Shown here: in pieces, positions 41,125 through 41,454 of the stretch
Layout of the letters: each line of letters starts with the position of its first letter
Position numbering within the stretch: the first letter of the stretch is position 1
Source: Kiritimatiellia bacterium
GTDB lineage: Bacteria > Verrucomicrobiota > Kiritimatiellia > RFP12 > UBA1067
Assembly: GCA_028686345.1 (NCBI GenBank)
Contig: JAQUCE010000039.1
Coordinates: 1-41,454 of the forward strand
Length of the DNA stretch: 41,454 nucleotides
Direction: 5' to 3'
The notes under the pieces: model-generated
What the model saw: the letters and a program-made list of their open reading frames with translations, nothing else
Databases searched by the model: none
Told to the model about the DNA's origin: nothing
Position numbers and translations under genes: made by a program

Positions 41125-41400
41125 CGGGCCGTGACAGCCGGGGTGGCGCGTTTATTGCCGGTGCCTGGCAGCTTCGACAAAGTTTTCGACCTGCGAAACA
41201 CCACACTTTCGTTCGGCGGCGCGGTCACGGCCCGCGCCCTACAGCTTCGACCTGACAATCGCCCGGCTGACGCGTCCCTGGCCGCTTGCGGCTTGCAAAT
41301 AACTCGGCTACGCATCTCTTGCACTCGTGAAGCACTGTAGCCGCGGGCCGTGACAGCCGGGGTGGCGCGTTTGTTGCAGCCTGTCGGCTTTGACAAGGTT
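41125..41400. repeat. repeat family C: direct and inverted copies
   Basis: GGGCCGTGACAGCCGGGGTGG continuing GCGCGTTT occurs at 41128 and 41346, each followed by a variable stretch and CTTTGACAAGG or CTTCGACAAAG. An inverse-type copy, GCGGTCACGGCCCGCGCCCTAC, lies at 41220. A related copy is at 3800-3830. Long frames on both strands here are repeat artefacts; no gene is supported. Confidence 0.65.
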
Positions 41401-41405
41401 TGCGG

Positions 41406-41444
41406 TCGACTTCCATCGACTTCCATCGACTTCCATCGACTTCC
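41406..41444 (+). repeat. 10-bp tandem repeat, four units
   Basis: The unit TCGACTTCCA is repeated almost exactly four times, up to 10 bp from the window end. It adjoins a family C copy. The array may continue or vary in number between strains. Confidence 0.85.
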
Positions 41445-41454
41445 TTTAGCTTGT

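Noticed and set aside
40195..41340. 381-residue plus-strand open frame
   Set aside because: Antisense to uvrC, which has full domain support; the frame has no recognisable domain and runs into family C repeats.
41406..41444. CRISPR or origin iterons
   Set aside because: A continuous 10-bp tandem repeat without spacers, and no replication gene nearby.

Overview
The window looks like a chromosomal segment of a bacterium from the PVC superphylum, most likely a Kiritimatiellota/Lentisphaerota/Verrucomicrobiota-type lineage. This is inferred from gene content: a Tat-exported Gfo/Idh/MocA protein, secreted TIM-barrel sugar isomerase/epimerase proteins, an HTH-EIIA fusion beside a CBS-containing antiporter, a DUF4886-type SGNH protein, and intergenic regions full of short palindromic repeats. 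No rRNA, tRNA, CRISPR array or intact transposase was seen, so the placement stays at the level of inference.

Layout. (1) 1-11.1 kb, housekeeping and envelope: a possible group II intron 3' remnant at the left edge; RNase HIII (rnhC); a secreted HExxH peptidase; a LapA-like membrane protein with a 34-residue membrane micro-ORF; a lipoprotein; NADP isocitrate dehydrogenase (icd); a cation/proton antiporter overlapping an HTH-EIIA (PtsN-like) gene; and a secreted glycoside-hydrolase-like protein. (2) 11.8-32.0 kb, a surface polysaccharide locus in three transcriptional blocks. The first, plus-strand, block holds a YfhO-type membrane protein, a glycosyltransferase, a Wzx-like flippase, a sugar aminotransferase, an acetyltransferase and a WecF-like transferase. 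The second, minus-strand, block holds WbpB-, WbpD- and WbpE-like enzymes for a 2,3-diamino uronic acid, an AlbA_2/Schlafen-type gene translationally coupled inside it, and a glycosyltransferase. The third, plus-strand, block holds methyltransferases, glycosyltransferases and an asparagine-synthase-like amidotransferase. (3) 32.1-39.1 kb, sugar catabolism: a secreted isomerase-like protein, a Tat Gfo/Idh/MocA oxidoreductase, decayed remains of secreted carbohydrate-active genes, a cytosolic TIM-barrel isomerase and a secreted SGNH hydrolase. (4) 39.6-41.1 kb: a short UvrC.

How the genes fit together. The polysaccharide locus encodes parts of two nucleotide-sugar routes. One is a dTDP-4-amino-4,6-dideoxyhexose route (aminotransferase, N-acetyltransferase, WecF-like lipid-II transferase). 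The other is a UDP-2,3-diacetamido uronic acid route (WbpB/WbpD/WbpE-like). A flippase and at least five glycosyltransferases accompany them. The AsnB-like protein could amidate a uronic acid, but its glutaminase pocket carries substitutions at two normally conserved positions. The sugar precursors (RmlA/RmlB, WbpA), a clear polymerase and the export machinery are not in the window.

The most unusual non-genic content is a set of dispersed intergenic repeats. One family is modular (A1-A4), one is a 26-bp-stem hairpin pair in inverted orientation, and one is a nested hairpin of about 85 bp. One repeat module supplies the last codons of a gene. rnhC and uvrC share a promoter-like motif placed so close to the ATG that both transcripts may be leaderless.
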